A stretch of 64,000 nt of DNA from Bacillus sp. Bos-x628 (GCF_040500475.1 NZ_CP159358.1:2852001-2916000), one strand, 5' to 3'. Shown: positions 7,439 to 16,181, counted from the first letter of the stretch. Notes: generated by a model from the letters alone, not told the origin. Made by a program: numbers and translations.

Positions 7439-10317
7439 CAGAGCAGAAAAAAAGCTCAATAAAAATCGTGTCCACCATAGTACTGATTCTCGTATTGCCG
7501 ATTCTGTTCTTTCACCTCATTGGGGATGAACCGACAAAGCAGAAAAAAAATGCTACCCGAAATATCGCTGTTGTGAATGAAGACATAGGAGTCAGTGAAA
7601 GTGAAAACACCGCTCGATTCGGACAGGATGTGGTCGCTGCCTTATCAGAGCGGTCTGATTATACATGGACAGTGGTGAATCGCAGCGCGGCGGAAAATGG
7701 ACTGAAAAACAGAAGGTACGATGCTGTACTGTATATTCCGTCTGATTTCTCTAGAAATGTGCTGAGCTATGATAAAGATCATCCAGAAAAGGCATCCATT
7801 CAGTTTTCCATTCAAGATCAGCTCAATGCGGTCAATAAAGAAAAAGTGCAGAGAGAGCTGGAGAATGCACAACAGAAAATGAATGAGCAGATGTCGACTT
7901 TGTATTGGAGTTTTGTGTCACAGGAGATCGGCAATGTAAGAAAAGAGTTCAAGCACATTGTCGGCAAAGAGGTAGAATTCCAAAATACGATGTACAACTT
8001 CTATAAGCCGAGCTCAAATAAGCTATCAGATGCACTCCAGCAGCAGAAAAAACAAATAGAAGAATTAAAAAATGCCATGGCCAATTCACAAAAACAGTAT
8101 AAAGACGGTCTGAGTACAACGAAAGAAGCAAAGAGCCAGTTAAAGGATTTTGTCCAAGTTGTGGATCGATATCAGCAGTATCAAGACAAACAAAAAGGTC
8201 TGCTGATCAAGGCTCAATCGACAAGTAAAAAGCAAATCCAGCGGGGGCTCAAGCAGCTTTCTGACATTCAAAACCAAAATGCCCGTAGCTTTAGTGAGCA
8301 AATGGGAGGACTAAAAACGGACATCAATGGTGTGCAAAATCAGCTAAAAACAACTGACAGCGCCATTCAATCTGTTCAGCAATCGAGACAACAGGCGATC
8401 AAAGCGCAATCTAATGGATTGATGGGGCTTATGGAAACGTTTCAAAAAGAGCTGATTAAAAATTATGAAGAACAATATCTTGCTTATATTGAAGCTCAAA
8501 TTACTCCTCTGCAAAAGCAATTATTAGCTTCAAGAGAAACGTTGACTAAAGCAGGGATACAGCAAGAGGAACCAAATAAAGATACAAACAATAAAGGTGA
8601 AGAACCGCAAGACCCCTCTGACGATTTGAAAATCAATCTTAAAGATGAAACGAATCAATTGACTGAAATCTCAACAGAAATGAATCAATTGGCAGATGAG
8701 TTGACAGAGCCAAAAGACAACATTTCTCCACCTTCAGGGAATGATAAAACAAATTCTAATCAGTCTGGTCAATCAAAATCAACGACAGCCCAATCAAAAG
8801 AGAGGCTAAAAGCACTTTCTTTAAAATTGGAAGAAGTTAAAAAGAACATTGAAGATAAAACCGCAGCGCATAACGATCAATTACAAGGAAAAGTCGATCA
8901 ATTGAGCAAGGAACTGAAGTCTTTAAAAGAGAAAGAAAGCAATTACAATGAAAATATAAGGAATATGAAACAAAAAATCAGAGAACAAGAAGCGGAAATT
9001 TCTAACAGATTAGAAGAACTAAAAAAGAGTCAATCTCCGTTAGAACAAATTACAGAGGGAATTATTCATGAAATTGGAAATTTTGTTACAGCATCAACAG
9101 ATGCATTTGATTTATTAAATTATTCAAATGAATTAGCGCAGTATAAGGCGTTACTTAACAGTTTCTATACACAGAAAAAACCTTCATCCCTGCTAGACAC
9201 CAAAAAAGACAGCATTCAGTCAATTCTCTCTATCAAACAAGACGAGACAGAGCGCTGGGATTCTTTAAAGAGTCAGATGCTGTCCTCAACTGACGATGTG
9301 TCTTCTTTTATTGATGGTATGCAAAAATTTTCAGATGGCTATGCCAATTACATTGCGACTCAGCAGGCCAGCATAAAACAGGAATTAAACGCTATTTCTG
9401 AAAGTGCGGACAACGTAGCTGACCAAATGGCTAATCCAGGGGATACGGTGTATACGGCAGAGCTCGCTGGTAGTTCAATTGTTGTCAATGCACAGGATTC
9501 GATTGGTCAAGAAGTGCTTCGCCTATCTGAGAATATGAGCTCTTTAACAGATCGGCAAAAAGGTGTGGCAGATTATACGAATAACATTGAAGAAAGTGTA
9601 ACAACCGTCCAAGAAAAAGCGGATACTTTGAATAAAAACTGGAGTAAAAATGTCAATTCAACCAAACTTGTTCAACATGATTTGAATGGTATTTTAGGAA
9701 ATACACTAAACGATCAAGGGAACAGCAACTATGTGTATAACTATTTAGCAAACCCGCTGAAAATTAGTGGAGATGTGCCGGAAGAAAAGACACAAACTGT
9801 ACCGCCGGTGGTCATTTTGGTCATTATAATGATGAGCAGTTTATTGATTGGCTATTTTAGCTCGTATTATGCGAATGCCCCAATGCTGGTCAAAGGTGCA
9901 TTGTTTGGCATTTTGAACCTTTTAGTCGGACTGATGATTAGCTTGTTTGGGTTAAATATATACAAACTAGCAGATGATCAAGCTATTCAATGGTCGATCT
10001 TCACTATTTTGCTGTTGATTGCTTGTTCAGCCTTTATACGCACGGCCTTCCTTTTCAGTTCGATTGTAGGATGGATGGCAACCGCGGCACTCATCTTCTT
10101 CTTTGTCGCACCGTTAATTGATTTGGTCATGCCGAATTTTAACTTTACAAATCCGGTCACTGACGTGTATCTGTCCATCCAATACGGAAATGGTGATGAG
10201 TTTGGTATGGGCATCACCGGTTTACTGATCTTAACTGTGCTGTTTATGCTGATACCGTTTGTGACAAAAATATGGAAAGACAAAACAGAGGATCGTGATG
10301 TGACACATGAGGCTTAA
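7435..10317 (+). CDS. yueB: Type VII secretion membrane protein YueB (EsaA family; SPP1 receptor homologue)
   Basis: A 960-residue protein with one N-terminal transmembrane helix (about 13-30, STIVLILVLPILFF), a long extracellular coiled-coil ectodomain (about 35-760), and about six C-terminal transmembrane helices. In B. subtilis the homologue, about 1076 residues, is the irreversible receptor of phage SPP1 and part of the secretion channel. The start is ATG 7435, overlapping the yukB stop, after AGGAAGAG. The middle of the ectodomain (about 375-470) is Asn/Asp/Glu/Ser-rich and visibly more AT-rich than its flanks. The ectodomain is about 110 residues shorter than in B. subtilis. Confidence 0.92.
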   Translation: MTEQKKSSIKIVSTIVLILVLPILFFHLIGDEPTKQKKNATRNIAVVNEDIGVSESENTARFGQDVVAALSERSDYTWTVVNRSAAENGLKNRRYDAVLYIPSDFSRNVLSYDKDHPEKASIQFSIQDQLNAVNKEKVQRELENAQQKMNEQMSTLYWSFVSQEIGNVRKEFKHIVGKEVEFQNTMYNFYKPSSNKLSDALQQQKKQIEELKNAMANSQKQYKDGLSTTKEAKSQLKDFVQVVDRYQQYQDKQKGLLIKAQSTSKKQIQRGLKQLSDIQNQNARSFSEQMGGLKTDINGVQNQLKTTDSAIQSVQQSRQQAIKAQSNGLMGLMETFQKELIKNYEEQYLAYIEAQITPLQKQLLASRETLTKAGIQQEEPNKDTNNKGEEPQDPSDDLKINLKDETNQLTEISTEMNQLADELTEPKDNISPPSGNDKTNSNQSGQSKSTTAQSKERLKALSLKLEEVKKNIEDKTAAHNDQLQGKVDQLSKELKSLKEKESNYNENIRNMKQKIREQEAEISNRLEELKKSQSPLEQITEGIIHEIGNFVTASTDAFDLLNYSNELAQYKALLNSFYTQKKPSSLLDTKKDSIQSILSIKQDETERWDSLKSQMLSSTDDVSSFIDGMQKFSDGYANYIATQQASIKQELNAISESADNVADQMANPGDTVYTAELAGSSIVVNAQDSIGQEVLRLSENMSSLTDRQKGVADYTNNIEESVTTVQEKADTLNKNWSKNVNSTKLVQHDLNGILGNTLNDQGNSNYVYNYLANPLKISGDVPEEKTQTVPPVVILVIIMMSSLLIGYFSSYYANAPMLVKGALFGILNLLVGLMISLFGLNIYKLADDQAIQWSIFTILLLIACSAFIRTAFLFSSIVGWMATAALIFFFVAPLIDLVMPNFNFTNPVTDVYLSIQYGNGDEFGMGITGLLILTVLFMLIPFVTKIWKDKTEDRDVTHEA

Positions 10318-10792
10318 GCTGTTTGTCAAGGGAGTGGTCCTTTGTATCATACCCCTTTTTCTCCTCATGCCTGTTGCTTTAGCTGCTGGTGAAGATACGG
10401 ATACGAATGTAAAGCCGAATGAGTATACGGAAAAGGAAATCGATATTAATACAGGTATATTGAGGGATCAAACCGAATACGAACAAAGCAAAACAACGTC
10501 GAAAGTCAAAACAGATATTCATTTTGCTGAACCGCCTAAAGCTCCAGGCGGTAGTCTCGCACCTGATCTATTCAGTGATCTGAAAGAGAACCCGCCAAAA
10601 ACACCTGCTCGTATGATGAAAGAGATGAACATCTCTTTTAGTGACTCGGCTGTGTCAGCACCTTCTGAAGAGGATCATGAGAAGCAAACATCGGCAATGC
10701 TTTCTATAATCTTTGGTTTTCTGATCGTCATAGGCATGATTGTGATGGTCATACTGATACCAAAGGTGAGCGTAAAAACGGAAAAGAAATAG
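10307..10792 (+). CDS. yueC: Type VII secretion membrane protein YueC (EssA)
   Basis: A 161-residue protein with an N-terminal signal or anchor helix (about 8-27, GVVLCIIPLFLLMPVALAAG), a polar extracellular part, and a second transmembrane helix near the C-terminus (about 129-151, SIIFGFLIVIGMIVMVILI). Size and topology match EssA/YueC, an essential small membrane component of type VIIb systems whose biochemical role is not settled. It overlaps the end of yueB by 11 bases, indicating translational coupling, and is the last gene of the operon before a terminator. Confidence 0.88.
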   Translation: MRLKLFVKGVVLCIIPLFLLMPVALAAGEDTDTNVKPNEYTEKEIDINTGILRDQTEYEQSKTTSKVKTDIHFAEPPKAPGGSLAPDLFSDLKENPPKTPARMMKEMNISFSDSAVSAPSEEDHEKQTSAMLSIIFGFLIVIGMIVMVILIPKVSVKTEKK

Positions 10793-10819
10793 CCTGTCCC
10801 TTGAAAGGGATAGGTTTTC
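10793..10819 (+). terminator. Terminator of the yuk/yue secretion operon
   Basis: CCTGTCCC (10793-10800) and GGGATAGG (10807-10814) form a stem with one G-T pair, followed by TTTTC. It directly follows the yueC stop. Confidence 0.75.
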
Positions 10820-10888
10820 TTTATGCAGATCATTTGATGTTATCCCTTTGATGTTCGTAAAATAGTCATAACAAGGGAGGAGATTGTT

Positions 10889-11632
10889 ATCCGAATTTCA
10901 ATCGTTACAGGAGGTTCAACAGGGTTTGGCTTGGCACTTGTGAACCAATTGCTGTCTCGCGGTGATCATGTTTACTCTGCGGCAAGGCGTGCTGCGCCAA
11001 TTTCTCATCCAAAACTGACACATGCACAGGTCGATCTGACGAATGAAGAAGCGGCTACTGAATGGCTGCAAAGCGTGCTGTCCCCGCACACATTAGCAGA
11101 AGCTGATGAAATCTTGCTGATCAATAACGCAGGAATGGTGACCCCCATCAAACGAGTCGGTCAAGGGGGGCAGGATACACTTCATCAGCACTATACGTTA
11201 AATCTTGTGACTCCAGTTCTGCTAAGTCATCTGTTCGTCGAATTGACGCAATTATTCAAAGGAAAGAAAACGGTTATTTACCTTTCTTCGGGAGCGGCAA
11301 AGAACCCATATAAAGGATGGAGTGCTTATTGTAGCTCAAAAGCAGGCCTTGATATGTTTATGAGAACATTACATGAGGAGCAGAAGGATGAGGCATATCC
11401 TGTGAACACTTTTTCTTTCTCACCAGGCACGATGGATACTGAGATGCAGGGAGAAATCCGGAAGTCATCAAAACAGGATTTTGAACAAATTGAGCGTTTT
11501 CAACATTTATATGAAACAGGTACATTGAAGAGTCCAAATGAAGTCGCTGGCATTTTGCTTGAACTTTTGGCAGGTAATCCTGTAGGCGGGAACGTATACG
11601 ATGCGCGTGAGTATGGTAAAAAGCAGTCATAG
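10889..11632 (+). CDS. yueD: Short-chain dehydrogenase, benzil reductase type (YueD), apparent ATC start
   Basis: A short-chain dehydrogenase/reductase of about 247 residues. It has the nucleotide-binding glycine motif TGGSTGFG near the N-terminus, NNAGMVTP, and the catalytic YCSSK. B. subtilis YueD reduces benzil to (S)-benzoin with NADPH. The open frame aligned with YueD (MELYIITGASKG) begins IRISIVTGGSTG, so the homologue's start methionine falls on an ATC codon at 10889. This is eight bases after AGGGAGG (10874-10880). No ATG, GTG or TTG lies in frame between the ribosome-binding site and that point; the next in-frame ATG/GTG/TTG (TTG 10928, GTG 10934) would remove the glycine motif. Either the start is non-canonical or the start codon is mutated. 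Confidence 0.85.
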   Translation: MRISIVTGGSTGFGLALVNQLLSRGDHVYSAARRAAPISHPKLTHAQVDLTNEEAATEWLQSVLSPHTLAEADEILLINNAGMVTPIKRVGQGGQDTLHQHYTLNLVTPVLLSHLFVELTQLFKGKKTVIYLSSGAAKNPYKGWSAYCSSKAGLDMFMRTLHEEQKDEAYPVNTFSFSPGTMDTEMQGEIRKSSKQDFEQIERFQHLYETGTLKSPNEVAGILLELLAGNPVGGNVYDAREYGKKQS

Positions 11633-11647
11633 TGGCTGCTTTTTTTA
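11621..11647 (+). terminator. Terminator of yueD
   Basis: AAGCAG (11621-11626) pairs with CTGCTT (11636-11641), followed by a T run. The yueD stop codon lies in the loop. Confidence 0.7.
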
Positions 11648-11777
11648 TATATTGTACAAGCAAAGACTGCTTGTACGGCATAAGCTAATCTTGAGTCTTG
11701 AGTCAATATGACAGAACATTTGAGTTTCTTTTCGGAATATGTTAGGATGCTAAAAATATAGATAAGGAGGGGTTTCC

Positions 11778-12311
11778 ATGAGAAAAGTAACACTAATGGA
11801 TGTATACACCCATCCAGTAGCTCAAAAATATTTGAATCGTTCAGGTAAAGCCCATGCGATTGCGTGTGCTGATCATGCTTTTAAACTAGCTGTGCAAGCT
11901 GGTATTAACCCTGATCTAGCTGTCAAAGCAGCACTCTTGCATGACATTGGACACTATGAATGGTACACAGCAGGCGGAGAATGGGATTACGAGACATATA
12001 GACGTAATGATATACATGCAATTAAAGGAGCAGAGCGTGCACACAAACTGCTCATACGGCTCGGTGAGGAACCAAAAGCAGCCAAAGATATTGCACTTGC
12101 GATTCTCCTTCATACGGATTCTTATTTGCCGGAGGGCGACCTTCATATGGACACACTCCAGCAAATTGTGAAGAAAGCAGATGAAATGGATGAAGAGCCT
12201 GGCGGACATCATCACTACCGGCAAATAGATGAATCGCTTGCTTTGAAAAAAATTGCTGGCTTGGATCAAAAGGTGCAGCAGGCCCTTCAGCCCATGAAAC
12301 GTTCTGTTTAG
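11778..12311 (+). CDS. yueE: HD-domain phosphohydrolase family protein YueE
   Basis: A 177-residue HD-superfamily protein. Metal-binding candidates are the first His in SGKAHAIACADHA, the HD pair in LLHDIGHYEW, and the downstream His in DIHAIKGAERAH. The family are divalent-metal phosphohydrolases; the substrate of YueE is unknown. The start is ATG 11778 after an excellent AAGGAGGGG (11764-11772). The stop overlaps the convergent esterase gene by four bases, so no dedicated terminator separates the two. Confidence 0.82.
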   Translation: MRKVTLMDVYTHPVAQKYLNRSGKAHAIACADHAFKLAVQAGINPDLAVKAALLHDIGHYEWYTAGGEWDYETYRRNDIHAIKGAERAHKLLIRLGEEPKAAKDIALAILLHTDSYLPEGDLHMDTLQQIVKKADEMDEEPGGHHHYRQIDESLALKKIAGLDQKVQQALQPMKRSV

Positions 12312-13774
12312 TATGGAATGTCTCCGTGAATGTTACCATGCTGATCCACATACAATGTGCGAATGACGGTACGGTTAAAGGTCGATGTTCCAGAAGCGGT
12401 CAGTCCGGTATAATTGACTGTGATTGAATATGCGCCTTCCTTTTTCAAATGGGCAGCTGATGAGGAATGTGTCTGGAATCCCTTCTGTGCATCCTTAAAG
12501 TAAACTGTCTCGACTGTTTTATTTAAGCGCTTGATCAGACCGCTTGAATGTGTCGATGCATCGTCTGACTTCGATGTCATCCCTTTAATTTCTTCATTTA
12601 ATGGTGAATCATAGGATACAAGCAGCAAATAAGGAATCTTTTTCCCGGAATTTGATCGAATCGTCCATTTTCCAGAAACGGGTTTGTTGATTTGCACTTG
12701 ATGTGAAAAAGCGCCTTCATATGGGAAAGATGCTTCTGTAGTCGTTAAATTCTTTATGACATCTCCATTTGGGGCGACTATTTCAAGCTGTGCATCCTTT
12801 CTTTCATTTAACCACTGAATTGATAAGCCATTCGTTCCTTCCTCTACATCGAATTCTTCCGTTTTATCTTTTTCACTTTCACCGCCTCTTACGTAAACAT
12901 CTGTATTCGGCTCAGTAGATTCGTGATCATCTTCTTTTTCAATATTTGCTATATTTGCTACTAGTTGATTTTGAAACACTGGGAACATGTTTGAGCCGTT
13001 CTTAAGTGCAAAGTGATCCCATTTTCCAGTTAAGGTATTATTTGCATAGGGTAACCTTGTGCTACTGACCGTGACAGCACCGTCATTTTCTCCAAAGCTC
13101 TTTAAATACACGCCTCCTAAATATAAAACACCGCCAAATGCTCCCCAATCAGATCCAGAATAGGTGACATATTTCATTGGGGAAGATTCTAAACGGTCCG
13201 TTTCACTTCGAAAAGCGGCCATTGGACCGGTCTGCAGAGAAAAGAGAGCTTCGCTTTTTTGCCCAAGAATTTCCGCTAGCCAGCTTCCTCCTTTGCTATA
13301 GGCTAGATCTGCCAGCGGTGTTCCGTAGTGAGGAGACCCAAGTGTGAGGACCTTACTGACATATGGATGAGCACCGTAATAAACGAGTGCGGATTGTGTA
13401 TCTACCCCGCCTTTACTATAGCCGATTACAATGAGTTTTCGTCCAAAGAAATCATAGATTTCTTTTAATTTTTCTGCTAATAGTTTTCCATTCTTTTTCA
13501 TGTCCTGATCTGGATACAAATCTATGAACGCGCTTTCATATCCATTCTGAACAGCCTGTTTTGCCATATCGTTTTGATCAAACCATGTGGAGGAAGAGCT
13601 GTTAATGCCATGAACAAAAACAAGAGGGGGTTTAGACCGATCTTTTTGAATCGGTTCTTCTCCTCTAAACCACTTCCCTGGTGTACCAGGTTTTTCTCCA
13701 ATTGTGCCTGCATGTGCATCACTTGCAGAGGATAGAAAGAGCAGGACTGCGATCATACAAATTAGTTTTTTCAA
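12308..13774 (-). CDS. Secreted alpha/beta-hydrolase (lipase/esterase-like) with C-terminal extension
   Basis: A 488-residue protein with a signal peptide (about 1-22, ending ASDAHA). The hydrolase domain has the oxyanion-loop motif FVHGINSSSS (53-62) and the nucleophile elbow GYSKGG with Ser120. Asp231 (ENDGAV) and His254 (WDHF) are plausible remaining triad members. Residues from about 305 form a second, beta-rich region, perhaps a carbohydrate- or wall-binding module; I do not recognise its family. It is most likely an extracellular lipase or esterase of unknown substrate. It lies between yueE and yuzF, where B. subtilis as I recall it has no such gene, so it is a lineage-specific insertion or was lost elsewhere. 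The ATG is preceded by GAGGTGG. Confidence 0.75.
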   Translation of the reverse strand: MKKLICMIAVLLFLSSASDAHAGTIGEKPGTPGKWFRGEEPIQKDRSKPPLVFVHGINSSSSTWFDQNDMAKQAVQNGYESAFIDLYPDQDMKKNGKLLAEKLKEIYDFFGRKLIVIGYSKGGVDTQSALVYYGAHPYVSKVLTLGSPHYGTPLADLAYSKGGSWLAEILGQKSEALFSLQTGPMAAFRSETDRLESSPMKYVTYSGSDWGAFGGVLYLGGVYLKSFGENDGAVTVSSTRLPYANNTLTGKWDHFALKNGSNMFPVFQNQLVANIANIEKEDDHESTEPNTDVYVRGGESEKDKTEEFDVEEGTNGLSIQWLNERKDAQLEIVAPNGDVIKNLTTTEASFPYEGAFSHQVQINKPVSGKWTIRSNSGKKIPYLLLVSYDSPLNEEIKGMTSKSDDASTHSSGLIKRLNKTVETVYFKDAQKGFQTHSSSAAHLKKEGAYSITVNYTGLTASGTSTFNRTVIRTLYVDQHGNIHGDIPY

Positions 13775-13953
13775 AATGAACCACCTCTTTAATCATTTGA
13801 GTTGTTGGCAGCACCAATCTATTATACTTCTAAAAAATGTAAAGAAATATAATTTGAAAAAATACGGTATTAACGTTGTAAGTTTGCTGAGTGACATTCA
13901 CATGGATCTTTGCATACGCTGTGGGTAAATACACAAGTAAAGGGGCATGAAGG

Positions 13954-14190
13954 ATGGCACAACAAGGAAGTCCACAGCTAGTTTCGTTAGTTGATCCATA
14001 TGTTTATCAAACATTGCAGAAAGTGATCGGTATGAGATTAATTGTGCAAACAGTGAAAGATACGGTGCGTGGAAAATTGAAGGAAGTGATGCCGGACCAT
14101 ATTGTGATTGAGACGGGGACTAAATCAGTTTTTTATGTGCGGATCCAGCAAATCGTGTCGGTGATGCCTGATCATAGCGAAAGAGTGTAA
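13954..14190 (+). CDS. yuzF: DUF2642 protein YuzF
   Basis: A 78-residue protein, the same length as B. subtilis YuzF. The core, GMRLIVQTVKDTVRGKLKEVMPDHIVIETG split by short loops, looks like a small all-beta Sm/SH3-like fold, as in other DUF2642 proteins, several of which are spore-associated. The ATG at 13954 follows AAAGGGGC. It has its own terminator and is the sole gene in its unit. Its function is not known. Confidence 0.8.
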   Translation: MAQQGSPQLVSLVDPYVYQTLQKVIGMRLIVQTVKDTVRGKLKEVMPDHIVIETGTKSVFYVRIQQIVSVMPDHSERV

Positions 14191-14193
14191 TGG

Positions 14194-14219
14194 GCAGACG
14201 CATATGTGTCTGCTTTTTT
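14194..14219 (+). terminator. Terminator of yuzF
   Basis: GCAGAC (14194-14199) pairs with GTCTGC (14208-14213), followed by six Ts. Confidence 0.8.
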
Positions 14220-14372
14220 ATGCTTACTGAATTTATATATGGAAAAAGTGAACGATATGCCAATTGTTCTTATTTTTTCAAAAAATATGGTTCTAAAACA
14301 AGAAGCAGTTGACAGAAGGTGGGTTGAATAGTAGGTTTTTATTAAGATCAATTCGTAACAGGAGGAGCATCC

Positions 14373-15476
14373 TTGTTAAATTCTAAAGTTCATTTTTGGA
14401 CATTCCAAATACTACTTGTTTTACTCATTGTGTATGTATCAACAAAAGTATCATTTTTATTTCAGCCGATTATTTTATTTGCGTCAACCCTGTTTGTCCC
14501 AATCTTGCTGGCAGGAATCCTCTTTTTTATTTTTAATCCGATTGTTCGGTTCTTATCTAGGAAAATCCCTAGGACACTCGCCATCTTGATCATTTATCTT
14601 CTGTTCATTGGACTCGTCACAATTATTATCAACGCTGCCGGACCTGTGATTGTCACGCAGGTGACTGGACTTGTGAAAAGTTTTCCGGGCTATGTGACTG
14701 ACGTGCAGAAATTTATCAATGATTTCTCACATTCTAAAACCTTTACTTGGATGATGAACCAAGATTATGTCTCTGTGTCAAAGTTTGAACAGACGATCGT
14801 TTCGACATTAAAAAGCTTGCCAGAAAACATTGTATCAAGTATGTCTGCTGTTTTTGGCGTCATTGCCAATATTGCACTTGCGGTCATTACGGTTCCGTTT
14901 ATTTTATTTTATATGCTGAAAGACGGTCATAAGTTTCCGGACAAGCTCGTTCAATTTTTGCCGATGCCTTATCGCAAGGAAGGGCTGAAAATCTTCAAAG
15001 AATTAAATGACACACTTGCTGCTTATATACAAGGACAAATTGTTGTGTGTTTATTTGTCGGTGTCGCTTGTTTTATCGGATATTTATTAATTGGGGTGAA
15101 ATATGCGCTGATTCTTGGCATCATCATTGCGGTTACAAATGTAATTCCATATCTCGGACCATATCTTGGAGCGACACCAGCTGTCTTAATCGCATTTCTT
15201 GACTCTCCTGGAAAAGCAATCGTGACCGTGATTGTCATTCTCGTTGTACAGCAAATTGATGGAAACGTGATTTCCCCGTTAATCATTGGAAAACGTCTGA
15301 ATACGCATCCACTGACGATTATTCTTCTATTAATTGGTGCTGGAAGTTTTGGGGGAATCCTAGGCATGATATTTGCTGTTCCGGTTTATGCTTTGTTAAA
15401 GGCTATTACATTGAACATTGTCAGATTGATTCAGCTACGTCATCGCTCACGGGCAGAGCAACATTTAAATGTGTAG
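14373..15476 (+). CDS. yueF: AI-2E family membrane transporter YueF
   Basis: A 367-residue polytopic membrane protein with about eight helices and a large soluble loop (about 95-150) between the third and fourth. This is the pattern of the AI-2E (PerM/TqsA) family, whose members export varied substrates and in some Bacillus relatives act as Na+/H+ antiporters. The motifs GPYLGATPA and QQIDGNVISPLIIGKRLNTHP are typical. The start is TTG 14373, five bases after GGAGGAG (14361-14367). The substrate cannot be inferred. Confidence 0.85.
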   Translation: MLNSKVHFWTFQILLVLLIVYVSTKVSFLFQPIILFASTLFVPILLAGILFFIFNPIVRFLSRKIPRTLAILIIYLLFIGLVTIIINAAGPVIVTQVTGLVKSFPGYVTDVQKFINDFSHSKTFTWMMNQDYVSVSKFEQTIVSTLKSLPENIVSSMSAVFGVIANIALAVITVPFILFYMLKDGHKFPDKLVQFLPMPYRKEGLKIFKELNDTLAAYIQGQIVVCLFVGVACFIGYLLIGVKYALILGIIIAVTNVIPYLGPYLGATPAVLIAFLDSPGKAIVTVIVILVVQQIDGNVISPLIIGKRLNTHPLTIILLLIGAGSFGGILGMIFAVPVYALLKAITLNIVRLIQLRHRSRAEQHLNV

Positions 15477-15484
15477 ACAGATGC

Positions 15485-15511
15485 ACAACTTTTCCTCCTT
15501 AGCATAAGATG
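15485..15511 (+). promoter_or_regulatory. Sigma-K-like promoter of the first GerPA/F-like gene
   Basis: AC (15485-15486), a 16-base spacer, then CATAAGATG (15503-15511), close to the sigma-K consensus AC-N16-CATANNNTA. The start codon lies 33 bases downstream. Confidence 0.55.
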
Positions 15512-15543
15512 GCTTACATAAGCAGATAGGGAGGAGAAGCAAG

Positions 15544-15765
15544 ATGCCAGCAATTGTTGGACCGATTCATATCGAATCCTTAGGAGGGAACGCTGCGGCT
15601 ACGTTTGGTGATGTCCTTGCCATCGCCCCTTTAGCTGTTGACCATTCTAGTGGTGGAGCGGGAGCCTTTAATTCGGGCGATGGTATGTCCCTTACAAGTG
15701 ATCCGAATGCCACCATGTTTTGGGACTTTACACTGCTAAGTCAGCCCCAATCTTTTAATGCATAA
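15544..15765 (+). CDS. yueG: GerPA/GerPF-family spore protein YueG
   Basis: A 73-residue protein of the GerPA/GerPF family, small proteins of the spore that in the gerP operon help germinants pass the coat. The family N-terminus MPAIVGPIHIESL is followed by a Gly/Ala/Ser-rich segment and the hydrophobic end FWDFTLLSQPQSFNA. The ATG at 15544 follows GGGAGGAG. It is monocistronic, between its own sigma-K-like promoter and a terminator, which fits mother-cell expression late in sporulation. The specific role of YueG is unknown. Confidence 0.88.
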   Translation: MPAIVGPIHIESLGGNAAATFGDVLAIAPLAVDHSSGGAGAFNSGDGMSLTSDPNATMFWDFTLLSQPQSFNA

Positions 15766-15770
15766 AAAAG

Positions 15771-15803
15771 CAGTTGATTGTAAGTCATATCAGCTGTTTT
15801 TTT
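15771..15803 (+). terminator. Terminator between the tandem GerPA/F-like genes
   Basis: CAGTTGAT (15771-15778) pairs with ATCAGCTG (15789-15796), one G-T pair, followed by seven Ts. Confidence 0.75.
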
Positions 15804-15814
15804 ATTTTTGATAC

Positions 15815-15841
15815 ACCTATCTTCGCTCTAGACATATGATG
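15815..15841 (+). promoter_or_regulatory. Sigma-K-like promoter of the second GerPA/F-like gene
   Basis: AC (15815-15816), a 16-base spacer, then CATATGATG (15833-15841). Spacing is the same as in the upstream copy. Confidence 0.55.
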
Positions 15842-15864
15842 AGGTAGAAAAGGGGGTGGGGAAG

Positions 15865-16086
15865 ATGCCGGCAATTGTTGGGCCTATTCATATTGATCGT
15901 GTAGCGGGGAACGGATCGGCACAATTCGGTGATGTTTTTGCAATCTCTCCAAAAAGTGTGGATCGCTCTGCCGGTGGTTCAGGCACATATAATGCAGGAG
16001 ACTTTGCACAATTTTTCAGCACTCCGAACGTCACATTTGTTTGGGATTCAAGCCTCATCAGCCAGCAAAAGAGCTTTCTTGCATAG
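15865..16086 (+). CDS. GerPA/GerPF-family spore protein, tandem paralogue of yueG
   Basis: A second 73-residue GerPA/GerPF-family protein about 100 bases after yueG. Its start MPAIVGPIHIDRVAGN is nearly identical to yueG at the N-terminus but diverges after about residue 14. It keeps the Gly-rich middle (SAGGSGTYNAGD) and the closing pattern VWDSSLISQQKSF. The start is ATG 15865 after AGGGGGTGGGG; an in-frame GTG at 15856 lies inside the ribosome-binding site. With its own sigma-K-like promoter and terminator, it looks like a local duplication that has since diverged. Confidence 0.85.
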   Translation: MPAIVGPIHIDRVAGNGSAQFGDVFAISPKSVDRSAGGSGTYNAGDFAQFFSTPNVTFVWDSSLISQQKSFLA

Positions 16087-16129
16087 ACAGCTTTGAAAGG
16101 GATTCCTTTTTAAGAAGCTGTCTTTTTTT
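16086..16129 (+). terminator. Terminator of the second GerPA/F-like gene
   Basis: GACAGCTT (16086-16093) pairs with AAGCTGTC (16115-16122), followed by seven Ts. The stem begins on the last base of the stop codon. Confidence 0.8.
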
Positions 16130-16181
16130 ATGGTACAATGGATATGGAAGTGCGAAGAAAAAGAGGTGTAAAAAACGTCAA

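Noticed and set aside
11916..12269. Minus-strand 117-codon frame
   Set aside because: Antisense to yueE, which has a strong ribosome-binding site and HD motifs.
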